From DASPJL01 sp035628645 (lineage in GTDB: Bacteria > Bacteroidota > Bacteroidia > Cytophagales > Cyclobacteriaceae), in the NCBI GenBank assembly GCA_035628645.1, contig DASPJL010000104.1, positions 1-33,159 on the forward strand: a DNA stretch of 33,159 nucleotides. Direction: 5' to 3'. Positions 25,713-32,871 of the stretch are shown piece after piece. Positions within the stretch are counted from its first letter, which is position 1, and each line of letters begins with the position of its first letter. The notes below the pieces were generated by a model, which saw only the letters and a list, made by a program, of their open reading frames with translations, was not told the origin of the DNA and searched no databases. The position numbers and the translations under genes are program-made.

Positions 25713-26387
25713 TTGAGAGCAAATATCAACTACGACAACGATTATAGATTCGAATTTCTGGGACAGAGTTTACTTCTGCTTCCCGAACATGCCTTACTCT
25801 GGACCAATAAAAATATTTTACTAATTTCCGACATACATTTAGGAAAAGCAACCCATTTCAGAAAATCAGGAATCCCCATTCCTTCCGGTATTCATGACCA
25901 GGATCTGATCCAGTTAGACAAACTATTGGAAAAGTATGCCGTAGAAAAATTAATCTTTTTGGGAGATCTTTTTCACAGCATGTACAACAGGGAATGGGAA
26001 ATTTTTGATAAATGGTTGGCAACTCATTCAGAAACAGAGTTTCATCTTATCCTTGGAAATCACGATATTTTACCATTATCAATTTATACAAGTTCTTCAA
26101 TTAAAGTACATAAAAACACTTATGTAGAAAACCCCTTTATTTTTTCTCATATACCTATGAAAAAAGAAGAACTTGATCCGGATTTATATAATATAGCCGG
26201 ACATATTCATCCGTCAATCCGCTTGATGGGGAAGGGAAAGCAAAATATAGCGCTTCCTTGTTTTTATTTTGGATCTTATCAGGCTGTACTGCCCGCTTTT
26301 GGTGTGTTCACAGGTAAGTACCCTATTATTCCATCTCAAACATCTAGAATATTTGCTGTAGCCAATAATAAAATTATTTCTATTTAA
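25713..26387 (+). CDS. pdeM: PdeM-like metallophosphoesterase (ligase-associated)
   Basis: A 224-residue calcineurin-like phosphoesterase. The metal ligands are in order: Asp40-x-His42 (SDIHLGK), Asp85 (GDLFHS), Asn116-His117 (GNHD), His146 (SHIP) and His164-x-His166 (GHIHP). The N-terminal LLLLPEHALLW and GKATHFRKSGIPIPSG segments match the ligase-associated DNA damage response endonuclease PdeM. That protein usually sits with an Lhr-like helicase, an exonuclease and an ATP-dependent DNA ligase, none of which is adjacent. The only usable start is TTG 25713. Function as a nuclease or phosphodiesterase in DNA repair is from the family, not shown here. Confidence 0.85.
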   Translation: MRANINYDNDYRFEFLGQSLLLLPEHALLWTNKNILLISDIHLGKATHFRKSGIPIPSGIHDQDLIQLDKLLEKYAVEKLIFLGDLFHSMYNREWEIFDKWLATHSETEFHLILGNHDILPLSIYTSSSIKVHKNTYVENPFIFSHIPMKKEELDPDLYNIAGHIHPSIRLMGKGKQNIALPCFYFGSYQAVLPAFGVFTGKYPIIPSQTSRIFAVANNKIISI

Positions 26388-26528
26388 AATTAAAAAATTT
26401 ATAAATATTAAACTTTTAACTATATTGCCCATTGCCTAAACCTATTATAAACTAACCAGTTCAATAATATTTAAAGAGACAAAAGGTTACTATTTTTTTA
26501 TGCCTAGTATTAACCAAAGACTTCGTCG

Positions 26529-27068
26529 ATGAGTGATAATGAAATTTTAGAAAAAATTAGAGGAGGAGATGAGTCAGCCTTAGATTACTTATATAAAAAG
26601 TATTTTAAGATGATGGTGAAGTTGATTATCACTAACAATGGATCAGAAGAAGAAGCCAGGGATATTTATCAGGAAGCATTGATTGTATTTTGGCAGAAAG
26701 CAGCAAGCAATAACTTGGTGTTGACCTCAAAGATCAGCACTTATTTATATAGTATTTGTCAAAACCTTTGGAGAAAAGAACTTGACCGAAAAAGCAGACT
26801 CTCCTATGAAGATAAAGATGGCGCAGACGGTTTTGATCCTGACAAAGAGGAGAGAATTAAGATAATTAACAATTGCATTAATGAACTTGGAGATACATGC
26901 AGGAAGCTTTTAACTTATTATTATTTTGACGAAATGTCGATGTCTGATATAGCTGAAAAACTAGGCTTCGCTAATGCAGATACCGCGAAAACGAAAAAAT
27001 ACAAATGCAAAAAACAACTAGATGCACTAATAAAAACAAAGTTTAAAGCCAGTGACTTCTTAGATTAA
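26529..27068 (+). CDS. ECF-type RNA polymerase sigma factor
   Basis: A 179-residue sigma-70 family protein lacking regions 1 and 3. Region 2 is visible as ALDYLYKKYFKMMVKLI with the EEARDIYQEALIVFWQKA helix, and region 4 as LLTYYYFDEMSMSDIAEKLGFANADTAKTKKYKCKKQL, a helix-turn-helix that reads the -35 box. ATG 26529 gives the expected N-terminus. The next gene, 7 bases away, encodes a probable membrane-anchored anti-sigma factor. The regulon and inducing signal are unknown. Confidence 0.92.
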   Translation: MSDNEILEKIRGGDESALDYLYKKYFKMMVKLIITNNGSEEEARDIYQEALIVFWQKAASNNLVLTSKISTYLYSICQNLWRKELDRKSRLSYEDKDGADGFDPDKEERIKIINNCINELGDTCRKLLTYYYFDEMSMSDIAEKLGFANADTAKTKKYKCKKQLDALIKTKFKASDFLD

Positions 27069-27075
27069 CCGAAAA

Positions 27076-27936
27076 ATGAACTTGAACAGACCTGAACTAA
27101 TAGAATCTTATTTAAAAGGAGAGCTCTCTGAAGCAGAAAAAATGGCTTTTGAAGCTCAACTTGAACAAGATCCACTTTTCAAAAGTGAGTTAGAACTACA
27201 AAAAGATATTGTAAATTCCATAAAATCATATAGAAAAAATCAACTTAAGCAGCGGTTAAATAACATAGATGTAACGGCAACTTCCTTTGTTAATGTAGCT
27301 GCGCTCAAATTTGCTGCCTCTCTTCTTGTTATTGGTATACTTAGCTACGGTTCGTATTTCTTTTTATTTAATAATAGTGAACCTGAAACAGTCACAATTA
27401 AACAAGAGGTAAAACAAGAACAAAAAGTTGAACCTGCTCAAACAAAAGAAGAAACCGTTGAAACGGTAATAAAACCTGAGGAAATAAAACCAGAAATTGC
27501 AATAGAAGAATCAAAACCGGTAGAAAAGAAAAAACCGGCTATAAAAAAAGAAAGCCGCGAAATTATTATTTCTCCTAATGTTATAGACAGTTTTGAAGAA
27601 GACCAAGCAATTGTTAAAAATAACAACTTTGACAAAGCCATCAACAATAGCGCTTCTTCAGCCGACAAAATCACAGAAATAGAGATTTTGCATGAGGATG
27701 TCAAAGGCAAGGATTTGAAATATAAGTATTTAAATAAAAAGCTTTATTTGTATGGCGACTTTAATGATTCACCTTACGAGCTTATTGAATTAAATTCAGA
27801 AATGGGTAAAAAATTATTCTTGTTCCACAATAATTATTATTACCAATTGAATGAAGATCAAGTCACAATTGCCCCACTTAATCCAATGAGCGATTCCTTA
27901 GTTATTCAGGAGTTGGATAGTCTTAAGAGAAAATAA
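27076..27936 (+). CDS. Probable membrane-anchored anti-sigma factor
   Basis: A 286-residue protein beginning 7 bases after the sigma gene. Residues 1-60 are an acidic helical domain (ESYLKGELSEAEKMAFEAQLEQDPLF) typical of Bacteroidota anti-sigma factors, without the zinc HxxxCxxC motif. One transmembrane helix covers about 76-98. The periplasmic part starts with a low-complexity Glu/Lys/Pro/Val linker of about 75 residues and ends with a globular segment (KDLKYKYLNKKLYLYGDFND). The linker may span the peptidoglycan. The role is inferred from gene order and topology. A terminator follows at 27958-27986. Confidence 0.75.
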   Translation: MNLNRPELIESYLKGELSEAEKMAFEAQLEQDPLFKSELELQKDIVNSIKSYRKNQLKQRLNNIDVTATSFVNVAALKFAASLLVIGILSYGSYFFLFNNSEPETVTIKQEVKQEQKVEPAQTKEETVETVIKPEEIKPEIAIEESKPVEKKKPAIKKESREIIISPNVIDSFEEDQAIVKNNNFDKAINNSASSADKITEIEILHEDVKGKDLKYKYLNKKLYLYGDFNDSPYELIELNSEMGKKLFLFHNNYYYQLNEDQVTIAPLNPMSDSLVIQELDSLKRK

Positions 27937-27957
27937 ACAGAATTAGTGATATAAATA

Positions 27958-27986
27958 AAAAAGCGGAGGCAAAACCTCTGCTTTTT
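27958..27986 (+). terminator. Intrinsic terminator after the sigma/anti-sigma pair
   Basis: AAAAAGCGGAGG at 27958-27969 pairs with CCTCTGCTTTTT at 27975-27986 across a 5-base loop. All 12 positions pair, one as G-U, and further Ts follow. Confidence 0.88.
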
Positions 27987-28076
27987 GTTTTTTAACAAAA
28001 ATTCACATTTTGAGAAGACGCTAAAATTGTTCTAGCTTTAAAGATTCTTTAAATTTGACCTTTAGCACTATACGAT

Positions 28077-28970
28077 TTGGAAAAAGAAAACAGGATCAAA
28101 AAGAAAAAGCTGGGAAGCTACCCCTATATAAGTGTTATCTTCAGTATTACAATGGCACTTTTTGTAATAGGTGTTTTTGGTGTCCTTATTCTTCATGGGC
28201 AAAGACTTACCGAACTTATAAAACAAAACCTGGAAGTAAATATTTACCTGACCAGAGATGCGGGTGAAAATGAAAAGATAAAGATTAATAAAACCCTTTT
28301 GTCAAAAGACTATCTCTTGTTTGTAGAAAATGAGCCACAAATTGCTTTTATATCAAAAGACGAAGCAGCAAAAAACTTTATAAAGGAAACCGGCGAAGAC
28401 TTCCAGAAATTTTTAGGCGAAAACCCTTTGAGAGACTCCTATACCATTAAAATAAAGCCTGAATTATATTCTCACAAACAATTAGAAGACATCAAAAACG
28501 ATATTGAAAACATCACTGGAGTGTATGAGGTCAACTATCAGGAAAGCCTGATTAGCTCCATTAATGAGAATCTCGCCAAGATCAGCCTTATTTTAATCGG
28601 ACTGGCCACTTTGCTTATTTTAATTGTAATTATACTTATAAACAACACCATTAAGCTGGCGCTTTTTTCTCAAAGGATGTTGATCAGAAGTATGCAACTG
28701 GTAGGCGCCACAGGTTCATTTATCAGAGGTCCGTTCTTATTCCGATCCTTGTTTCATGGGTTCGTTGCCGGTTTGCTGGCTTCAGGACTTATTATTGTGC
28801 TTCTTCAATATACCTATGAAAGAATAGAAGGATTAAACGCCTTACTTGAAATGAATAAACTGTTTGCGTTTCTTGGTTTTGTGGTTATAATGGGAATGCT
28901 GATCAGTTATTTTAGTACATTTTACTCAATTAGAAAATATTTACAACTCTCTCTCGACGAACTTTATTGA
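28077..28970 (+). CDS. ftsX: Cell division protein FtsX (permease-like)
   Basis: A 297-residue membrane protein, partner of the ATPase FtsE in activating septal peptidoglycan hydrolases. The cytoplasmic KKKLGSYPYISVIF leads into TM1 (about 18-41). A periplasmic domain of about 125 residues follows, then three C-terminal helices near 168-190, 219-241 and 262-283, the standard FtsX topology. A stop at 28056-28058 lies upstream in frame and no ATG precedes the conserved N-terminus, so TTG 28077 must be the start. ftsE is not in the window. It heads the tight ftsX-DUF3098-uppP-truB-ribF run; the next ORF begins one base after its stop. Confidence 0.92.
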   Translation: MEKENRIKKKKLGSYPYISVIFSITMALFVIGVFGVLILHGQRLTELIKQNLEVNIYLTRDAGENEKIKINKTLLSKDYLLFVENEPQIAFISKDEAAKNFIKETGEDFQKFLGENPLRDSYTIKIKPELYSHKQLEDIKNDIENITGVYEVNYQESLISSINENLAKISLILIGLATLLILIVIILINNTIKLALFSQRMLIRSMQLVGATGSFIRGPFLFRSLFHGFVAGLLASGLIIVLLQYTYERIEGLNALLEMNKLFAFLGFVVIMGMLISYFSTFYSIRKYLQLSLDELY

Positions 28971-28971
28971 T

Positions 28972-29187
28972 ATGGATAACAAAACTAAATTAGCCTTTAA
29001 AAAACAGAACTATTTTTTGATGCTGGCTGGCTTAGCCCTTCTGGCGCTCGGATTTATAATCATGACAATAGATGATACAACCCACGGGTTTGGTTTTTTA
29101 GGCTTAACATTAGGACCAATTTTAGTAATGGCAGGATTTATAGTACAGTTTTTTGCCATAATGTATAAACCAAAGGAAAACAAATAG
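28972..29187 (+). CDS. DUF3098 family small membrane protein
   Basis: A 71-residue protein with two hydrophobic helices (YFLMLAGLALLALGFIIM and FLGLTLGPILVMAGFIVQFFAIM) joined by a short DDTTHGFG loop and with a basic tail. It matches the DUF3098 family, commonly lying between ftsX and uppP in Bacteroidota. That conserved position suggests a link with envelope growth, but no function is known. ATG 28972 is 1 base beyond the ftsX stop. Confidence 0.88.
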   Translation: MDNKTKLAFKKQNYFLMLAGLALLALGFIIMTIDDTTHGFGFLGLTLGPILVMAGFIVQFFAIMYKPKENK

Positions 29188-29234
29188 ACCTCTTAAAAAG
29201 AATTAATATTCTTTAAACCAGTAACGTTTCTTTA

Positions 29235-30071
29235 ATGAGCATAATTGAGGCCATAATTCTGGCAATTGTAGAAGGCATAACAGAATTTCTTCCCATATCA
29301 TCCACAGGCCACATGATTATTACTTCGGCTGTAATGGGTATCAATGAATCTGAGTTTGTAAAGATGTTTACCGTAAATATTCAGTTCGGGGCAATCTTGT
29401 CCGTAGTTGTACTTTATTGGAAACGTTTTTTCAAAAGCATGGATTTTTACCTGAGATTATTGGTTGGCGTTATCCCTGCATTATTTTTTGGATTCCTATT
29501 AAGTGATAAAATAGATGAGTTATTAGAAAATGTAGTCGTTGTAGCTGTGATGCTTTTAGTGGGAGGAATAGTACTTCTTTTTGTTGATAAATGGTTTAAC
29601 AATCAGGGAGAAAAAGAAGTGAGTTACAAAAACGCTTTTATAATCGGCCTCTTTCAATGCCTGGCTATGGTTCCGGGAGTTTCCCGCTCAGCCGCTTCCA
29701 TTATAGGAGGTATGGCTCAAAAGCTAAATAGAAAAACAGCCGCAGAATTTTCATTTTTCCTTGCAGTTCCTACTATGTTGGCTGCGGCGAGCTATAAATT
29801 TATTACCGGTTTTCTTCAACTGGACATAAAGGATGATCTTATAAAATTTAATCTTCCTAAAATACAATCATCGCTATCACAGATTTCAGCCTACGATCTC
29901 CAAATCTTATTAATAGGCAATATCGTTGCCTTTATTGTCGCAATGCTGGCAATCAAGTTTTTTATAAATTTTCTATCCAAATATGGCTTTAAAGTATTTG
30001 GCTATTATAGAATTGCCCTTGGAATAATCATACTTATTTTGTTGGCTTTGGATATAGACCTTAAAGTTTAA
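29235..30071 (+). CDS. uppP: Undecaprenyl-diphosphatase
   Basis: Inner-membrane BacA/UppP enzyme that dephosphorylates undecaprenyl pyrophosphate so the lipid carrier can be reused in cell-wall synthesis; overproduction gives bacitracin resistance in other bacteria. The 278-residue protein has the two family motifs, EGITEFLPISSTGH at residues 13-26 and PGVSRS at 147-152 with catalytic Arg151, and about eight hydrophobic helices. It starts 47 bases after the DUF3098 gene and its stop is 2 bases before truB. Confidence 0.96.
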   Translation: MSIIEAIILAIVEGITEFLPISSTGHMIITSAVMGINESEFVKMFTVNIQFGAILSVVVLYWKRFFKSMDFYLRLLVGVIPALFFGFLLSDKIDELLENVVVVAVMLLVGGIVLLFVDKWFNNQGEKEVSYKNAFIIGLFQCLAMVPGVSRSAASIIGGMAQKLNRKTAAEFSFFLAVPTMLAAASYKFITGFLQLDIKDDLIKFNLPKIQSSLSQISAYDLQILLIGNIVAFIVAMLAIKFFINFLSKYGFKVFGYYRIALGIIILILLALDIDLKV

Positions 30072-30073
30072 CA

Positions 30074-30751
30074 ATGGATTTTAATGAAGGCGAGATTTTA
30101 CTTATAGATAAACCCTACAAATGGACCTCTTTTGATGCGGTAAAAAAAATCAGGGGAGGACTACGAATCAAAAAAATAGGCCATGCCGGCACATTAGATC
30201 CTTTAGCTACCGGTCTTCTGATCATGTGTACGGGTAAGATGACAAAAAAAATTGATGAACTCCAGGCAAAAGAAAAAGAATATACCGGTGAGTTTATTTT
30301 AGGTAAAACAACTCCTTCCATAGACATTGAAACCCCTTTTGATTCAGAAGTAAGCACGGATCACCTCACTGAAAATACGGTAAAAGTCGCCTTAAGGAAT
30401 TTTTTAGGAACGATAGAACAAACTCCTCCTATTTATTCTGCAATTAAAGTTGACGGGGAAAGGCTTTATGAAAAAGCCAGAAAAGGTGAAAATGCCGAAA
30501 TAAAATCCAGAAAAGTATTTATCAAAGAATTTCTTCTCACAGAAATAAATATTCCGTCCATAAAGTTTAAAATTGTTTGTTCAAAAGGCACCTATATAAG
30601 GAGTATTGTAAGGGATTTTGGTGAGTTATTAAAAGTAGGCGCTTATTTAAATGAATTGCGTAGAACAAGAATAGGTGATTTCAGTATAAAAGATGCGGAA
30701 TCTCCTCTGGAATTTGTTCAGCGGTATCGGGTGGAAGGGGGAAGTAAGTAG
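30074..30751 (+). CDS. truB: tRNA pseudouridine(55) synthase
   Basis: Forms pseudouridine at U55 in the T-loop of tRNAs. The 225-residue protein carries GHAGTLDPLATGLL with the catalytic Asp42, the AKEKEYTGEFILGKTTPSID segment and KGTYIRSIVRDFG. It is a short, PUA-less form, as is usual in this phylum. It begins 2 bases after uppP. The last codons contain two NNNGAAG-like heptamers (30731-30744), and the stop codon 30749-30751 lies inside the left arm of a 17-base inverted repeat. Confidence 0.96.
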   Translation: MDFNEGEILLIDKPYKWTSFDAVKKIRGGLRIKKIGHAGTLDPLATGLLIMCTGKMTKKIDELQAKEKEYTGEFILGKTTPSIDIETPFDSEVSTDHLTENTVKVALRNFLGTIEQTPPIYSAIKVDGERLYEKARKGENAEIKSRKVFIKEFLLTEINIPSIKFKIVCSKGTYIRSIVRDFGELLKVGAYLNELRRTRIGDFSIKDAESPLEFVQRYRVEGGSK

Positions 30752-30817
30752 CGATGACATCCCTTTTGGTCTTAAAAGAACTTGACAAACTTATTTAATG
30801 AGGGATGTCATCGCTAC
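30748..30817. repeat. 17-bp perfect inverted repeat overlapping the truB stop
   Basis: GTAGCGATGACATCCCT at 30748-30764 has its exact reverse complement at 30801-30817, with a 36-base spacer. It lies between truB and ribF and there is no following T-tract, so it is unlike an ordinary terminator. The form suggests a REP/REPIN-type mobile hairpin. Confidence 0.75.
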
Positions 30818-30847
30818 GAATAAGATGATTATTAAAGTTTGAAATGA

Positions 30848-31786
30848 ATGCAAATACATTCTGATGTAAATAATTTTCCTGAAGTAAGCTACGCAATAGT
30901 AACCAGCGGTACTTTTGACGGCGTACATGTAGGGCATCAGAAGATTTTAGAGCGACTGCATGAAACTGCTAAAGAGCTAAAAGGAGAAAGTGTTGTAATT
31001 ACCTTTTGGCCTCATCCACGCTATGTGCTTTCTAACATTGAGAATGAATTAAAACTTTTATCCACCATTGATGAAAAGATAGAGCTTCTGGATAAAAACA
31101 AAGTGGATCATTTAATAATTATTCCTTTTACGAAGGAGTTTTCACAAATGACTTCGGAACAATTTATCCAGGAAATTCTTATCCGAAAGATCAGAACAAA
31201 AAAACTGGTAATAGGTTATGATCATCGATTTGGCAAAAACAGGGAAGGGAGCTTTGACTATTTGAAAGAAAACGAAGTCAAATATGGCTTTGCAATTGAG
31301 GAGATCCCTGAAGAGGACGTTCACAATATTGCCGTCAGCTCGACCAAAATCCGAAATGCTTTATTAGGAGGAGAAGTTGAAATCGCCAATGAATTTTTAG
31401 GCCGTTATTATTCATTAAGGGGCACGGTGATGGAAGGGGATAAAATAGGCCGGAAATTGGGTTATCCTACAGCCAATATTTATTTAAAAGAAAATTATAA
31501 ACTTATTCCGGGCGATGGTATTTATGCTGGATTAATTTCGGTAAAAAACAAAAAATACAAGGGACTTATTTATATTGGCGAAAGACCGACAATCGAAGGA
31601 ACAAAAAGAAATATAGAGGCTTTTATTTTTGATTTTAAAGAAAATATTTACGGAGAAAGTATAGAAGTTTCGTTTATTAAATTTATCAGAGGAGATATGA
31701 AATTTGACAATCTGGAGGAGCTAAAAATCCAGATCAAAAAAGACGAGGAAAGCGGACATGTTATTTTAGACTCTATTTCATTATAA
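30848..31786 (+). CDS. ribF: Bifunctional riboflavin kinase/FAD synthetase
   Basis: Converts riboflavin to FMN and then FAD. The N-terminal nucleotidyltransferase domain begins TSGTFDGVHVGH (residues 19-30) with the HxGH-type motif, followed by WPHPRYVL and SSTKIR. The C-terminal kinase domain has GRKLGYPTAN at 201-210 and RGDMKFDNLEELKIQI near the end. Length (312) is standard. An ATG at 30844 runs into a stop, so ATG 30848 is used. It sits 96 bases after truB and ends 2 bases before the CoA-transferase gene. Confidence 0.96.
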   Translation: MQIHSDVNNFPEVSYAIVTSGTFDGVHVGHQKILERLHETAKELKGESVVITFWPHPRYVLSNIENELKLLSTIDEKIELLDKNKVDHLIIIPFTKEFSQMTSEQFIQEILIRKIRTKKLVIGYDHRFGKNREGSFDYLKENEVKYGFAIEEIPEEDVHNIAVSSTKIRNALLGGEVEIANEFLGRYYSLRGTVMEGDKIGRKLGYPTANIYLKENYKLIPGDGIYAGLISVKNKKYKGLIYIGERPTIEGTKRNIEAFIFDFKENIYGESIEVSFIKFIRGDMKFDNLEELKIQIKKDEESGHVILDSISL

Positions 31787-31788
31787 GT

Positions 31789-32487
31789 ATGATAAACAAA
31801 GTAGTAAAAGATGCAGAAGAAGCCATCGCAGATATAAAAGATGGCTCAATATTAATGCTTGGAGGATTCGGCTTGTGCGGAATACCGGAAAATTGTTTAA
31901 AAGCGATATTGAAAAAGGGAATTAAAGAATTGACATGTATTTCTAATAATGCTGGCGTTGATGATTTCGGAATAGGACTTTTATTGAAAAAGAAACAAGT
32001 CAAAAAAATGATCGCTTCCTATGTAGGAGAAAATGAAGAATTTGAGCGACAACTTTTGTCAGGAGAGCTGGAAGTGGAGTTAAACCCTCAAGGAACTTTA
32101 GCAGAAAGGATTCGAGCCGGAGGTGCCGGAATCCCTGCATTTTTCACGCCTGCAGGGGTAGGAACCGAAATAGCTTCCGGGAAAGAAATCCGAAATTTTC
32201 ATGGAAAGGAATATATTATGGAAACCTGGCTAAGAGCTGATTTTGCCATTGTCAAGGCTTGGAAAGGTGACACAGCAGGCAATCTGATATTTCAGGGAAC
32301 CGCGCGGAACTTTAACCCTATGATGGCTACAGCAGGTAAGATTACCATTGCTGAAGTGGAAGAGCTGGTACCTGTAGGAACGCTTGATCCGAACAATATC
32401 CATACACCTGGAATTTTTGTAAACAGGATATTTCAGGGAAAGGATTATGAAAAAAGAATTGAGCAAAGAACGGTGAAAGGGGGATGA
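31789..32487 (+). CDS. scoA: 3-oxoacid CoA-transferase subunit A
   Basis: A 232-residue alpha subunit of succinyl-CoA:3-ketoacid CoA-transferase (ScoA/AtoD family), which activates acetoacetate. Markers are GSILMLGGFGLCGIPENCL, ISNNAGVDDFGIGLLL, the QGTLAERIRAGGAGIPAFFTPAGVGT segment and ETWLRADFAIVKAWKGDTAGNL. The catalytic Glu is on the B subunit, so the protein is not active alone. The partner gene normally follows directly, yet here the next 670 bases hold a heptamer array, a truncated hepT and a transposase. The stop codon at 32485-32487 lies within the heptamer array. Confidence 0.95.
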   Translation: MINKVVKDAEEAIADIKDGSILMLGGFGLCGIPENCLKAILKKGIKELTCISNNAGVDDFGIGLLLKKKQVKKMIASYVGENEEFERQLLSGELEVELNPQGTLAERIRAGGAGIPAFFTPAGVGTEIASGKEIRNFHGKEYIMETWLRADFAIVKAWKGDTAGNLIFQGTARNFNPMMATAGKITIAEVEELVPVGTLDPNNIHTPGIFVNRIFQGKDYEKRIEQRTVKGG

Positions 32488-32517
32488 GGGATGAGGTATC
32501 AGGTGCGAGGTTTGAGC
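32476..32517. repeat. Degenerate heptamer array (NNNGAGG)x5-6 at scoA stop
   Basis: Phased 7-base units run from 32483 to 32517: GATGAGG twice, then units ending CAGG, GAGG and GAGC. A preceding unit at 32476-32482 ends GGGG. The scoA stop codon is inside the first GATGAGG. The family matches the array at 204-231. Confidence 0.7.
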
Positions 32518-32607
32518 TGCCTGGTAAGGAACATCAGCGTTGTAAAGTAGCAAAATGCCGTTTGAGGCCATCCTCTATTTCCAAATAAAATAAAGCAATA
32601 AATAATA

Positions 32608-32871
32608 CTAACCTACCTCATCGATAATTTGTTTTATATAATATTCCAAGTCTGGTAGTTTTCCTGTTATAATACTCCAGACAATATCATAGTCTATTCC
32701 GAAGTAGTGATGAATCATTATATCACGGGTAGCAGCCATTTTTTTCCATTCCACATGTTTACGTACTGCTGTAAAATCAGTATCCAATCGTTTGGTGGCT
32801 TCTCCAATAATCTCCAAACTCCGAATTATAGCTCTTTTTAAAGTTTCATCTAAAAAGATTTCTTGGATCAA
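32608..32871 (-). pseudogene. HepT-like toxin gene, 5'-truncated
   Basis: The remaining 80-odd residues match the C-terminal two thirds of HepT (DUF86) proteins: FLDETLKRAIIRSLEIIGEATKRL and the R-x4-H-x-Y active-site motif at R49, H54, Y56 in RDIMIHHYFG. HepT, with the nucleotidyltransferase antitoxin MntA, is a toxin-antitoxin pair whose HEPN toxin is an RNase or is AMPylated. Full-length HepT needs about 30 more N-terminal residues, but upstream of residue 5 the frame enters insertion-sequence-like DNA without an ATG; only TTG 32869-32871 is available. No MntA gene is visible. It is probably inactivated by the element at the right edge. Confidence 0.72.
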
